The notes below the pieces were generated by a model. It was given only the letters and a program-made list of their open reading frames with translations. It had not been told where the DNA came from and made no database searches. A program made the position numbers and the translations under genes. From positions 1-64,000 of the forward strand of contig NZ_SRLB01000006.1 in the NCBI RefSeq assembly GCF_004745635.1: a DNA stretch of 64,000 nt. The letters are read 5' to 3'. Of this stretch, positions 1 to 9,901 are shown piece by piece; the first letter of the stretch is position 1, and each line of letters opens with the position of its first letter. This DNA comes from Methylobacterium nonmethylotrophicum (GTDB lineage: Bacteria; Pseudomonadota; Alphaproteobacteria; Rhizobiales; Beijerinckiaceae).

Positions 1-2258
1 AGCGCGTTCGCGGTGACGATCACGGTGGCCCCCGTATCGGCCAGGATGGCGATCCACAAGCCCGTCAGCCCGAGCACGCTCGTGACCAGGAACACCGCCT
101 TGAGCCCCAGCGCGACGGCGATGTTCTGGCGGATGTTGGCCATGGCGGCCCGCGCCAAGCGGATCATCTCCACGACGTCGTAGGTGTGGCTCCTCAGGAG
201 CGCGCCGTCGGCGGTCTCCAGGGCCACGTCGGTGCCCGAACCCATGGCGATACCCACGCTCGCCGCCGCCAGTGCAGGTGCATCGTTGATACCGTCGCCC
301 ACCATCATGACCCGGCCCCCCACCCCGAGCGCCCGGATCACCGCGACCTTGTCATCGGGCATCTGCTCGGCGCGGAACTCCAGACCGAGCGCGCTCGCGA
401 TCGCCGCACCGGTGCGCGCGTTGTCGCCTGTGAGCATGATCGGACGGATGCCGAGATCCTGTAGGGCTGCAAGAGCCGACTTCGCGTCGAGACGCGGCTC
501 GTCGCGCAGGGCGATCAGCCCCACCAAACGGCCGCCCACCACGAGCGCCGTGACGGTTTTGCCCTCCGCTTCAAGCGCGGCGCTCCGCTCGCTCGCCCCG
601 GCCGGCCAGGTCGTACCGCCTTCGGCAAAGCGCGGAGCACCGAGAAAGATCTCCTGCCCGCCGAGCGAGCCGGTCACGCCCTGACCCGGAACGGCCCTGA
701 CCCCGTCGGCGGGCTGGATCCGGCAGCCCGTCGTCCTGGCCCACTCCACGATCGCGACGGCGAGCGGATGGTTCGATCCGGTCTCGACGGCCGCAGCCAG
801 CCGCAGCACCTCAGCCTCGCTACCGGAATAGACCGCGACGTCCGTCACCCGCGGCGCTCCTTCGGTCAGCGTGCCTGTCTTGTCGAAGGCGATGACCTGC
901 GTATTCGCCGCCGCCTCGATCACGGCGCCCCCCTTCATCAGCAAGCCGCGGCGCGCGCCGGCCGACAGGGCCGATGCGATCGAGGCCGGCACCGAGATCA
1001 CGAGCGCGCACGGGCAGCCGATCAGCAGGAGCGCGAGCCCGCGATAGACCCAGGTCGACCAAGCCCCCCCGAACAGGAGCGGCGGCACCAGAACGACGAG
1101 GAGGGCGAGGCCGACGATGAGCGGCATGTACCAGCGCGAGAAGCGGTCGATGAAGCGCTCCGTCGGCGCGCGCGCCTCCTGCGCCTCCTCGACGAGGCGG
1201 ATGATGCGCGCGATCGTGTTATCCTCGGCGGCCTTGGCGACGCGCACCCGGAGTGCCGCCTCGCGGTTGATCGAGCCCGCGAAGACGCCGTCCCCCGCCC
1301 CTTTGGTGCTCGGGAAGGATTCCCCCGTCACAGGAGACTCATCGATGCCGGACGTGCCGGAGAGGATGACGCCGTCGGCCGGGATGCGATCGCCCGGTCG
1401 CACCAGCACTGTCTGGCCGATCGTGAGCGAGGCGGCCGGCACGTCTCGGGCGATGCCGTTCTCCTCGACCAACGCTGTTTTCGGGACGAGTTCGCCGAGC
1501 GCCCGGATGCCGGCGCGGGCTCGGTCGGCCGCCACGCCCTCCAGCACCTCGCCGACCGCGAACAGGAACACGACGAGGGCGCCTTCCTCCGCGGCGCCGA
1601 TGAACAGGGCGCCGGCAGCGGCGATCGACATCAGCATCTCGATCGTGAACGGCATGCCGGCGCGCGCGGCCGCGATGGCGCGCTGGGCGACCGGCGTGAC
1701 CCCGACCAGCGTCGCGCCCACGAATGCCCAGAAGGCCAGCGCGGGAACGCTGAGCTTGATCGTCCAAGCCAGGGCGAGCATGGCGCCGGTGAACAGGACC
1801 AGACGGCCCTTGCTGGCCTGCCACCAAGGCCTGTCAGCGCTCTCGCCATGTGCGTGCCCTTGCTTTGCGAGAACGCCGTCATGCTGGTCTGCCGCCGTCA
1901 GGGGTGCCTGCTCGTCCTGGTCACAGCCCGGCTCACCACAGCCGTGTGCTGCGTTCGCATCGCGGCGGCCGAGCAGCTCGTGCTCGGGACCGGAAGTGAG
2001 GGATGGCGGCAATTTGCGCGTGAGCGTGTAGCCGAGGCCGGCCACGCGTTTTTCGACGGTCCTTGAGGAGATCTGGGTCTGATCGATCGTGGCGGTCAGG
2101 GTCTCGGTGATCGTCGAAGCCCTGACGTCGCTGACGCCCGGCAACTTGGCCAACGCCGTTTGGATCTTGCCGACGCAGCTGGCGCAATCCATCCCCTCGA
2201 CCTTCCAGGTGAAGGTCGAACCGTTCTCGCGCGCGGCGTCCGCACTGTGTCCCGTCAT
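1..2258 (-). CDS. Heavy-metal P1B-type ATPase (ZntA/CadA type), 3' end outside window
   Basis: Membrane pump expected to export Zn2+, Cd2+ or Pb2+ using ATP. The reverse strand is open from an ATG at 2258 to the window edge (752 codons visible). In order I see an N-terminal heavy-metal-associated domain with the GMDCASC metal site (Cys25, Cys28), a linker with several His residues, membrane helices, the TGES actuator motif, the ion-channel CPC motif (Cys415-Pro-Cys417), the phosphorylation site DKTGTLT (Asp459), and the GDGINDAPAL hinge. The last helix carries ADTGAT (Asp741) following a Lys-containing helix, the P1B-2 signature that separates Zn/Cd/Pb pumps from copper pumps. A strong AGGAGG lies 6 bases before the ATG. 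Only the last few residues are missing. No MerR-type regulator is visible beside it. Confidence 0.95.
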   Translation of the reverse strand, partial: MTGHSADAARENGSTFTWKVEGMDCASCVGKIQTALAKLPGVSDVRASTITETLTATIDQTQISSRTVEKRVAGLGYTLTRKLPPSLTSGPEHELLGRRDANAAHGCGEPGCDQDEQAPLTAADQHDGVLAKQGHAHGESADRPWWQASKGRLVLFTGAMLALAWTIKLSVPALAFWAFVGATLVGVTPVAQRAIAAARAGMPFTIEMLMSIAAAGALFIGAAEEGALVVFLFAVGEVLEGVAADRARAGIRALGELVPKTALVEENGIARDVPAASLTIGQTVLVRPGDRIPADGVILSGTSGIDESPVTGESFPSTKGAGDGVFAGSINREAALRVRVAKAAEDNTIARIIRLVEEAQEARAPTERFIDRFSRWYMPLIVGLALLVVLVPPLLFGGAWSTWVYRGLALLLIGCPCALVISVPASIASALSAGARRGLLMKGGAVIEAAANTQVIAFDKTGTLTEGAPRVTDVAVYSGSEAEVLRLAAAVETGSNHPLAVAIVEWARTTGCRIQPADGVRAVPGQGVTGSLGGQEIFLGAPRFAEGGTTWPAGASERSAALEAEGKTVTALVVGGRLVGLIALRDEPRLDAKSALAALQDLGIRPIMLTGDNARTGAAIASALGLEFRAEQMPDDKVAVIRALGVGGRVMMVGDGINDAPALAAASVGIAMGSGTDVALETADGALLRSHTYDVVEMIRLARAAMANIRQNIAVALGLKAVFLVTSVLGLTGLWIAILADTGATVIVTANA

Positions 2259-2323
2259 GAGATCCTCCTGCTCCCCGGCAGCCTAGAACCTTTAGCCGCT
2301 AGAGGAGCAAGGAGCGGTCGGTC

Positions 2324-2560
2324 TCAGCCTTGGCTCTGCCACTGCGTCATGACCTCTTGGCTCGACCTGCTGAGGTGCACATGCGCGTCGACGCGCTCGA
2401 CCCAGGCGAGCGGGATGAGGTGATGCGCGCCGTGCGCGGCCGGATCGTTCCGGGTCAGCTTGATCTGATCGGATCCCTGCATGTGGTCGACGGTGCCGAC
2501 ATGGTGCCCATCGGACGCCTTGACCTCCATGTGCTCTTTGATCTGGCTTGCATCGATCAT
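2324..2560 (-). CDS. DUF2171 family protein
   Basis: Small protein of 78 residues that resembles the DUF2171 family, PRC-barrel-like proteins of unknown function common in alphaproteobacteria. The pattern is an opening IDASQIKEHMEV, then a conserved DGHHVGTVDHM turn, and an IPLAWVERVDAHVHL strand. The frame is open far upstream, but the ATG at 2560 has a GGAG-type ribosome site (GGAGATACGTC) and starts exactly where the family starts, so I chose it. It is followed after about 65 bases by the metal ATPase on the same strand, so co-transcription is possible. No catalytic residues can be named. Confidence 0.8.
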   Translation of the reverse strand: MIDASQIKEHMEVKASDGHHVGTVDHMQGSDQIKLTRNDPAAHGAHHLIPLAWVERVDAHVHLSRSSQEVMTQWQSQG

Positions 2561-2879
2561 GACGTATCTCCTCGACCTGAGACGGCTGACACATGGTATG
2601 AGGGGAGACGCTCGACGAGCGCCTCGCGCGCTAGGCGGCCATCTTCCGGCAGCTCTCGGCGCAAGTCCGATACCGTTCGAGGCCGATGAGAACACCGTCT
2701 CGCCCTGGAACCGGGGATAGCGACGAGAGAACCAGCGCTGCAAGGAATGGTTGCGCACAGTCGTGCTCGAGCCCAACATCGATGATCTCGGAGTATTCCC
2801 GCGGGGGGTCTCGTTGTCAACGCCGATTGAAGTCTGACCCACCTTTGGGTTTGTCGCCGATCGTAACCTGACCCACCCC

Positions 2880-4744
<1,865 letters not shown>

Positions 4745-4907
4745 CTACGGCCTGGGTCAGGGTTCAGTCGGCGACTGGGTCAGTTTCACATCGGCGCCTA
4801 CATCGTGCTCGGTCCGGAAGAGCCGCTCGAGATCGCAATCCATGATTCAGTCGCGCGCCAGCGACGACGTGCGGGGACGTCGCGGATCAACGGAGGGAGA
4901 GACGACG

Positions 4908-5441
4908 ATGAGACGCAGCGCCCTGTCGACCCTGCTTTGGCTCGGCTGCCTGCACGGAGCCCATGCTCAGGAAGCCCCATTTGGCCTGTCCTGGGGACCC
5001 GTCGACACGGTGCCGAAGCCCTCGATGGTCGACCGCGAAGCGAACATCACGGCGCTGACCTACTTCCACGACCGTCCGCTGGCCGCGGGCATCGATACGG
5101 ACGAGGTCATCCTGGAAGTCTGCCGGGACGAGGGCCTGCAGCAGGTCATCTGGCTCAGCCGTCCGCTCTCGGAGGCCGAACTGCCGTCGCGCTACGAGGC
5201 CATCTACCGGGAGGGCGTGCGGCGGTACGGTCAGCCGCAAACCGAGCCGGGTGCCGAGACTGTGTCGTGGCCGTCTGGACGCGCGCTCCTGGCCGTCAGG
5301 AAGGCTGTTCCCGGCGAGCGGCGCTTGACCATGCTGGCCAGGGGCGACCACTACGAGGCGTGCTCGGTCGCCCACCAGGCGGCCACAGGCCACCCGGCCT
5401 CCCGGCACGCGTCGGACCTAATCCTCGGGCAGACCCCGTGA
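4908..5441 (+). CDS. Exported protein of unknown function
   Basis: I do not recognise a family. The 177-residue product begins with a clear Sec signal peptide (basic MRRS, hydrophobic LSTLLWLGCLHG, cleavage after AHA), so a periplasmic location is expected. The mature part begins EAPFGLSWGPVD and is mixed alpha/beta in character with two cysteines and no transmembrane segment. The ATG at 4908 is preceded by GGAGGGAGAG, a strong ribosome site, although the frame is open further upstream. It stands about 105 bases from the right end of the IS21 element, which may have separated it from its original promoter. Confidence 0.7.
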   Translation: MRRSALSTLLWLGCLHGAHAQEAPFGLSWGPVDTVPKPSMVDREANITALTYFHDRPLAAGIDTDEVILEVCRDEGLQQVIWLSRPLSEAELPSRYEAIYREGVRRYGQPQTEPGAETVSWPSGRALLAVRKAVPGERRLTMLARGDHYEACSVAHQAATGHPASRHASDLILGQTP

Positions 5442-6327
5442 AGCAGGTCGCGATCATCCGCACCGGGCCTACGATGGCGGCCGATCCACAAACCGCCGAG
5501 ATAATCGGGCTCGGTGCGACGCCATATGCGGCCTTGATCGGACAATCGCCGCCTTGGTGCCCGGACATGACGATGCGGCCTGAGCCCGGGGCTTCATGAG
5601 CGGTGCGCCGCAGTGGGCTTCGTCAGCGGACGACGATCGGCCGACCTGCGGGCCCCGTCCTCCTTTCGAGAGCAAGCCGGTTCCCGCAAACCTGTCCCGC
5701 CGGGATCATCCCGGACGGGACGACATGGACGCCACGCACGCCCTCCAGCGCAGGCTTCGAGGCCGGGGGGTGGCGCCCGTACCGGTCGCCCCGCGCCAGC
5801 TGTGCTGCGCAGCCGAGAAGCTCACAAGTGGCATCGAACCGTCATCGGCCGTCGATAAAACAGGCGCACCCGGAGATTGCCGCCTGTTTCGGCGGTGACG
5901 CGCCCCTGACCGAACCCGCGGCATTCGGGGAACGATCGATCGCGCGCACGACCACGATGCGTTTCGAATGTCGCCCCATTCGCCCGCACGCGGGTTCGCA
6001 GTCGTGATTACGGCCGATGGGAAGAGCGGCATGGCTGCCGTCGCTGCGAGCAACCCACACGCTATGCCGCTTGAATTCTGGAAGTTCGGCCTCTCCCCGT
6101 CCCGCTCCATAGGCGTGGCGAGGGGCGTGAGGGCGGTGTCTACCTCGGTGGTACGCGTGGCTATCTCATCGGCCGGGGTCGTCAGCTCAACCCGAACCCG
6201 GCGGCGGGCTTGCACGAAGCCGCTCGTCCATGGTTAGCAGCGCGGCCAAGTTTGGGCGGATGCCGCATCGTGTCCTGGTCACCGCATCGCTAGTCCGGGT
6301 TCGGTTCACGCATGTGGAGGCGGCACG
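5442..6327. other. Gene-poor stretch, no supported gene
   Basis: About 890 bases between the exported protein and the broken outer-membrane gene. Several short open frames exist on both strands, as expected at this GC content, but none has a convincing ribosome site together with family-like composition. I see no tRNA, strong repeat or insertion-sequence end here. It probably represents decayed sequence within the accessory zone. Confidence 0.5.
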
Positions 6328-6738
6328 ATGAGCCGGTGGAGACAGGCCGCAGGACGCCTCCGCGCAGGTGCAGGGGTTGCGACGTTGCTCGCTGGCGTGT
6401 CCACCGGCGCCCACGGGGCCAATCTCGCCACGCCGACGCCACACGACGCGACGCACCTGCCCTCCTTCGGTGCCTGGGCGGGCGGCTATATCGGATGGCA
6501 GGGCAGCGCCGGTGACGCCTTCGGCAGCTTCGGCTTCGGTTCCGGCATGATCGGCCGCCGTTCGGTGCCGGAATTCCGCACCGGGGATGCCACGGGCCGC
6601 AACGATGCCGGGCGCGATGCGACCACCGCGCTCGGCGGCCTGTTCGGCGGGTATGCTTGGCAGAGCGGCCCGTTCGTGTATGGCCTTGAAGCCGACGTTG
6701 ACGCCTCGAACCTGGAGCGGCCCGTGTCCAGGTGCTGA
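6328..6738 (+). pseudogene. Truncated outer-membrane beta-barrel protein
   Basis: The reading frame encodes a signal peptide (MSRWRQAAGRL, then a hydrophobic stretch ending at AHGA) followed by the start of an outer-membrane beta-barrel of the type seen in Methylobacterium and Rhizobium (GGYIGWQGSAGDAFG, later GGLFGGYAWQSGPFVYGLEADVD). Full proteins of this class are usually above 200 residues with several such strands and a C-terminal aromatic residue. Here only 136 residues remain and the last five are out of register, because the sequence switches abruptly into an unrelated efflux-channel gene. It is a 5' gene fragment and probably cannot form a pore. Confidence 0.75.
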
Positions 6739-6902
6739 TCGCCCAGCAGGGCTACCTCTCGGCCCTGGTCACTTCGGCGGGCGCGCGCGCCACCCAGTAC
6801 GCCGACACCGCCGCCCTGTTCGTGGCGCTCGGCGGCGGCTGGTGGAACCGGGCCGACGTGGCCCCGCCCCCGCCCGAGAAGGACCCGCTCAAGTTCCTGT
6901 GA
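6726..6902 (+). pseudogene. 3' remnant of a NodT-family outer-membrane efflux lipoprotein
   Basis: In the frame starting at 6726 the sequence reads VQVLIAQQGYLSALVTSAG, then RATQYADTAALFVALGGGWW and a stop at 6900-6902. This is the typical C-terminus of RND-pump outer-membrane factors (NodT/OprM family), whose last helix ends in DTAALFxALGGGW. Only about 58 of the usual 450-500 residues remain and there is no start codon. The fragment is fused to the preceding barrel fragment by a deletion junction near 6720-6728. Confidence 0.8.
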
Positions 6903-7238
6903 AGGGGCTCTCCCGCGGGACCGGCCAGCCGTCCGCCTCGGGGTCCGCCCGAGCCCAAATCGCACGCCGACGGTCGGGCAGGGCATCCACGCGACTGAGC
7001 CGACGCGGCTCAGATCCCCTCGCCAGCTCATGCTGGGCGGTTCTGTCCATGAACGCCGGGCCCGGTGTCGGCCTCGGGAGGTCGGTCATGTGATGGCTCA
7101 CGAACGGTCGCGGGCGTGGCGCGTCGGTGCCGAGCCCAAGGTCCGGCCCATGGGATTCCGTCAGGGGCATGGATTGGATCCCCGGCCCCGGACGTTTCCT
7201 TCCGATCCAGGAGGGTAACGATGGTAAGCGTCAGGCTT
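6903..7238. other. No gene seen
   Basis: About 335 bases between the efflux-channel remnant and the IS66 tail. I find no coding frame with family features, no RNA gene and no clear repeat. It lies between two gene fragments and is probably rearrangement debris. Confidence 0.45.
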
Positions 7239-7469
7239 TCACACGTTTGCTGCCGGTTTGACGGCGGTCGACCAGTTCCAAGGCAGGAGTACGTCGAGAT
7301 CTCGGGCCGGATGACCGCTGCTCATCCGGGTCAACACGTCGGTGAGGTAGGCATAGAGCTCGACGCCGTTGAGCTTGGCCGTCTCGATCAAAGAAGCGAT
7401 GACGGCCCACCGCGCTCCGCCGCCATCTGAACCGGCGAACAGGTAGTTCTTGCGCCCGACCGCCATCAC
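7239..7469 (-). pseudogene. IS66-family transposase, C-terminal remnant
   Basis: The reverse strand encodes about 75 residues that match the end of IS66 transposases (TnpC): AVGRKNYLFAGSDGGG, then VIASLIETAKLNGVELYAYL and HPARDLDVLLPWNW. Complete IS66 transposases have about 500 residues, so only the last 15% is left, with no proper start. Its 5' edge abuts the recombinase module that follows on the other strand, near 7475-7490, so one of these elements was truncated by the arrival or deletion of the other. Confidence 0.9.
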
Positions 7470-7486
7470 CCGTTCATTCTGCCCAT

Positions 7487-7942
7487 GTCGGGCAGGAAGC
7501 GGAGGTTCGTTATCGCGGGCACCCCCATTCCGGCCGGAAGGTGCTGGTGCGCCGGGTCGAGCAGCGGACGTACGGCCCGATTCTCCTGGTGCAAGCGCCT
7601 TCCGGCGTTGTGATCGTCATGGCCGGATGGATGTTCGACCCGGTTCACTGCGCCGGCATGACGTCCGGGTCTCCGCGCGTCGATGTCACGGCGCTGATCG
7701 AGCTGGCGCGGCTGTTGAGTGGGGCAGACAGCCCCGCAAAGTTCCGGAGCGATGTCGGCATCGTTCCGGAGGCACAGGATGGAACCTTTCAAGCGGCCGG
7801 CCGCGGTGCCGGATCGGCAGATCAGCTTCCTCTTCGAACAGGACGGGCTGGAGGGCCTGAGCGCTCAGGAACGCGACACGGTCGTCGCAATGCTGGCGCA
7901 GATCCTCATGCAGGCCGGCGGCCTCGGCGTCGAGGAGCTTGA
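7487..7942 (+). pseudogene. 5'-truncated accessory protein of a serine-recombinase element
   Basis: An open frame from the IS66 junction to 7942 encodes VGQEAEVRYRGHPHSGR, then VLVRRVEQRTYGPILL, MAGWMFDPVHCAGM and SPRVDVTALIELARLL. I recognise this as the kind of small protein found just ahead of a recombinase pair in alphaproteobacterial elements; its function is unknown. No ATG lies at the natural N-terminus because the 5' end is lost at the junction, although a GTG at 7541 could restart it. Its 3' end overlaps the next gene in another frame. Confidence 0.55.
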
Positions 7943-7958
7943 CGATGACGAGCGCTGA
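7779..7958 (+). CDS. Small protein of a recombinase module
   Basis: A 59-residue protein starting MEPFKRPAAVPDRQISFLF, followed by an acidic helical region (LSAQERDTVVAMLAQILMQA) and ending in EELDDDER. It sits between the truncated accessory protein and the recombinase, overlapping the recombinase start by 14 bases. Proteins of this size and order recur in front of large serine recombinases. Its role is unknown. It may be intact, but the rest of its module is not. Confidence 0.55.
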   Translation: MEPFKRPAAVPDRQISFLFEQDGLEGLSAQERDTVVAMLAQILMQAGGLGVEELDDDER

Positions 7959-8148
7959 GCTGCTCCCGCCAGCCATCCTGAAGCGAACGGCGGTCGTCTA
8001 TGTGCGGCAGTCGACGCAATCCCAGGTCATGACCAATCTCGAGAGCAAACGGCGCCAGTACAATCTGGTCGATGTCGCCCGCCAGCGCGGCTTTGTCGAC
8101 GTCGAGGTCATCGACGATGATCTCGGCCGGTCGGCGAGCGGACTTTAG
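7945..8148 (+). pseudogene. Serine recombinase, N-terminal fragment
   Basis: The 67 residues are the start of a large serine recombinase: KRTAVVYVRQSTQSQV contains the nucleophilic Ser of the resolvase fold, and RRQYNLVDVARQRGF with VIDDDLGRSASG matches the following strands. Full enzymes of this class have 500-700 residues. The frame stops at 8148 (SASGL, stop) where the sequence changes character, shortly before the IS110-family element. The enzyme is therefore inactive; loss of its 3' part probably accompanied IS110 insertion or a deletion. Confidence 0.85.
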
Positions 8149-8309
8149 CAACATCACCGCGCCGACGCGCCCGAACAAAGCCCCGCTTCCGTTTGCCAGC
8201 GCCCTGGGCCTACGCGCTCTGCCACGCCGCATGAATGGCCAAAGATACCATGCAGGGAGCTGGAGATTGGATCACTCTCCGGTTCTCTGACCTTGGACCG
8301 GAGTTGGCC

Positions 8310-9464
8310 ATGCTTGATCGTGAACAGATCCAGACAAACCTGCCTGAGGTTGCTGTGTTCGTCACGCTGGAACTCAGCAAGTCGGCATGGCTCCTGGCCG
8401 CCCAGGCCGTCCCGAGCGGGAAGACCTCTGCACACCGGGTGAGCGGCGGCGACGTGGAGGGCCTGCTCGCCTTGCTGCGCCGCCTGCAGGCTCGCGAACA
8501 GCGCAGCTCCGGCCGAGAGGTCGCGATCATCCTCGGCTACGAGGCCGGATACGACGGCTTCTGGCTGCAGCGCCGCCTCGCGGCCGAGGCAATCACCTGC
8601 TTCGTCATGGATCCCGGCAGCCTCCAGGTCGACCGCCGCGCGCGACGGGCCAAGACCGACCGGCTCGACGCGGCCATGCTGCTCCGGGCCCTGATGGCGT
8701 GGTGCCGCGGCGATCACGCCGCCTGCCGCATGGTGCAGGTGCCCTCGGTCGAGCGCGAGGATGCGCGGCGCACTCATCGCGAGCGCCAGCGCCTGATCGC
8801 GGAGCGGGTGCAGCACGTCAACCGGATCAAGGGCCTGCTCGCCACCCAGGGCGTCTACACGTTCCAGCCGCTGCGACGCGACCGTTGGGAGCGGTTGAAG
8901 GAGGTGCGCACCGGCGACGGGCGCGACCTGCCTCAGCGCCTGCGCGGCGAGATCGAGCGCGAGTTCCGGCGGCTGGAACTCGTGCTCGAACAGGTTGCGG
9001 CCGCCGAGGCCGAGCGCGATGCCGCCGTGGCGGATCCGGCCGTCACGGACGCCGACGCCGAGAAGGTGGCGCGTCTGGCCCGGCTCGGTGGCATCGGCAC
9101 CGAGCTGGCCACGGTGCTGGTGCGCGAGGCGCTGTACCAGCCGTTCGCCAACCGCAAGCAAATGACCGCCTATTCCGGGCTCACGCCGAACCCGTACGCC
9201 AGCGGCGACCGACAGCGCGACCAGGGCATCTCAAAGGCCGGGAACCCACTCCTGCGGAAGTCGATGGTCGAGCTGGCGTGGCTGTGGCTGCGCTATCAGC
9301 CGGGCAGCGGGCTCGCCCGCTGGTTCGTCGAGCGGTTCGGCACCGGACGCGGGCGCATCCGCAAGATCACCGCGGTGGCGCTGGCGCGCAAGCTGCTGGT
9401 CGCCCTGTGGCGCTATCTCGCCACCGGGCTGGTTCCAGAGGGCGCGCGCCTGAAAGCGGCCTGA
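8310..9464 (+). CDS. IS110-family transposase
   Basis: DEDD-type transposase of 384 residues. The N-terminal RuvC-like domain has the acidic positions in VTLELSKSAW, ILGYEAGYDGFWL and RRAKTDRLDAAML. The C-terminal Transposase_20 domain has LARLGGIGTELATVL, MTAYSGLTPNPYASGD and GISKAGNPLLRKSMVELAW, which includes the conserved serine region. The ATG at 8310 suits the family start; the frame is also open from 8235. IS110 enzymes work with a bridge RNA made from a non-coding end of the element, and about 370 non-coding bases follow the gene. Element ends were not resolved. The gene looks complete. Confidence 0.9.
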   Translation: MLDREQIQTNLPEVAVFVTLELSKSAWLLAAQAVPSGKTSAHRVSGGDVEGLLALLRRLQAREQRSSGREVAIILGYEAGYDGFWLQRRLAAEAITCFVMDPGSLQVDRRARRAKTDRLDAAMLLRALMAWCRGDHAACRMVQVPSVEREDARRTHRERQRLIAERVQHVNRIKGLLATQGVYTFQPLRRDRWERLKEVRTGDGRDLPQRLRGEIEREFRRLELVLEQVAAAEAERDAAVADPAVTDADAEKVARLARLGGIGTELATVLVREALYQPFANRKQMTAYSGLTPNPYASGDRQRDQGISKAGNPLLRKSMVELAWLWLRYQPGSGLARWFVERFGTGRGRIRKITAVALARKLLVALWRYLATGLVPEGARLKAA

Positions 9465-9837
9465 GGATCAAGGTTCGTCCGCCGGGCCGGTCCACGGCAT
9501 GTCGGACGAGTGGGGGCAGGCGTGTGACCGGAGCTCGACGGGGTTTGCTGCCGTCGCCAAAGATGGGTCCCGCCGCCTTCAGCCGGTTCGCCTCGCATGA
9601 GGCATCTTGGTCAGGAACGTTCTGTTCCGCCGGACACGAGTGGATCCGCGAGCCCGGCGCTCGCACGACATCCCGGCTCCCCCGCCCGTCCGAAACGTCG
9701 ATCACCGACCCCCTTGCGGAAATGCCTCATACGAGAGTTTGGATGAAGGACCGGCCGCGCTGCGGGCACCTTCAAACGTAAGTGCCGGCGCTCCGTCTTG
9801 CAGCTCCCGCACAAACTGCATAACCTGTACGCGTGGA
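9465..9837. other. Non-coding sequence downstream of IS110 transposase
   Basis: No supported gene. A 9-bp inverted pair, ATGAGGCAT at 9597-9605 and ATGCCTCAT at 9722-9730, encloses about 115 bases. In IS110-family elements the bridge RNA is encoded in a non-coding end, so part of this stretch may be that RNA or the right end of the element. The boundary with the tRNA-like remnant and integrase module is not visible. Confidence 0.4.
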
Positions 9838-9900
9838 CGCTCGTTAGAGCGCTGGCAGCAATAGCTTTTTTGGTTGCAGGTTCGAGTCCTGCCGGGCCCA
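9838..9900 (+). other. tRNA-like 3' remnant, possible attachment site
   Basis: Positions 9876-9892 form a perfect T-arm (GCAGG, TTCGAGT, CCTGC), followed by CGGGCCCA, as in the 3' half of a tRNA. A weak D-arm-like GCTCGTTAGAGC precedes it, but there is no matching 5' acceptor strand, no normal anticodon arm and no CCA. The remnant ends one base before the stop codon of the tyrosine integrase. tRNA 3' ends are the usual integration targets of such enzymes, so this may be a hybrid att site left by integration. Confidence 0.5.
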
Positions 9901-9901
9901 C

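Noticed and set aside
5706..6215. Reverse open frame of 169 codons in the gene-poor stretch
   Set aside because: No ribosome site, no recognisable motif, and irregular codon use.
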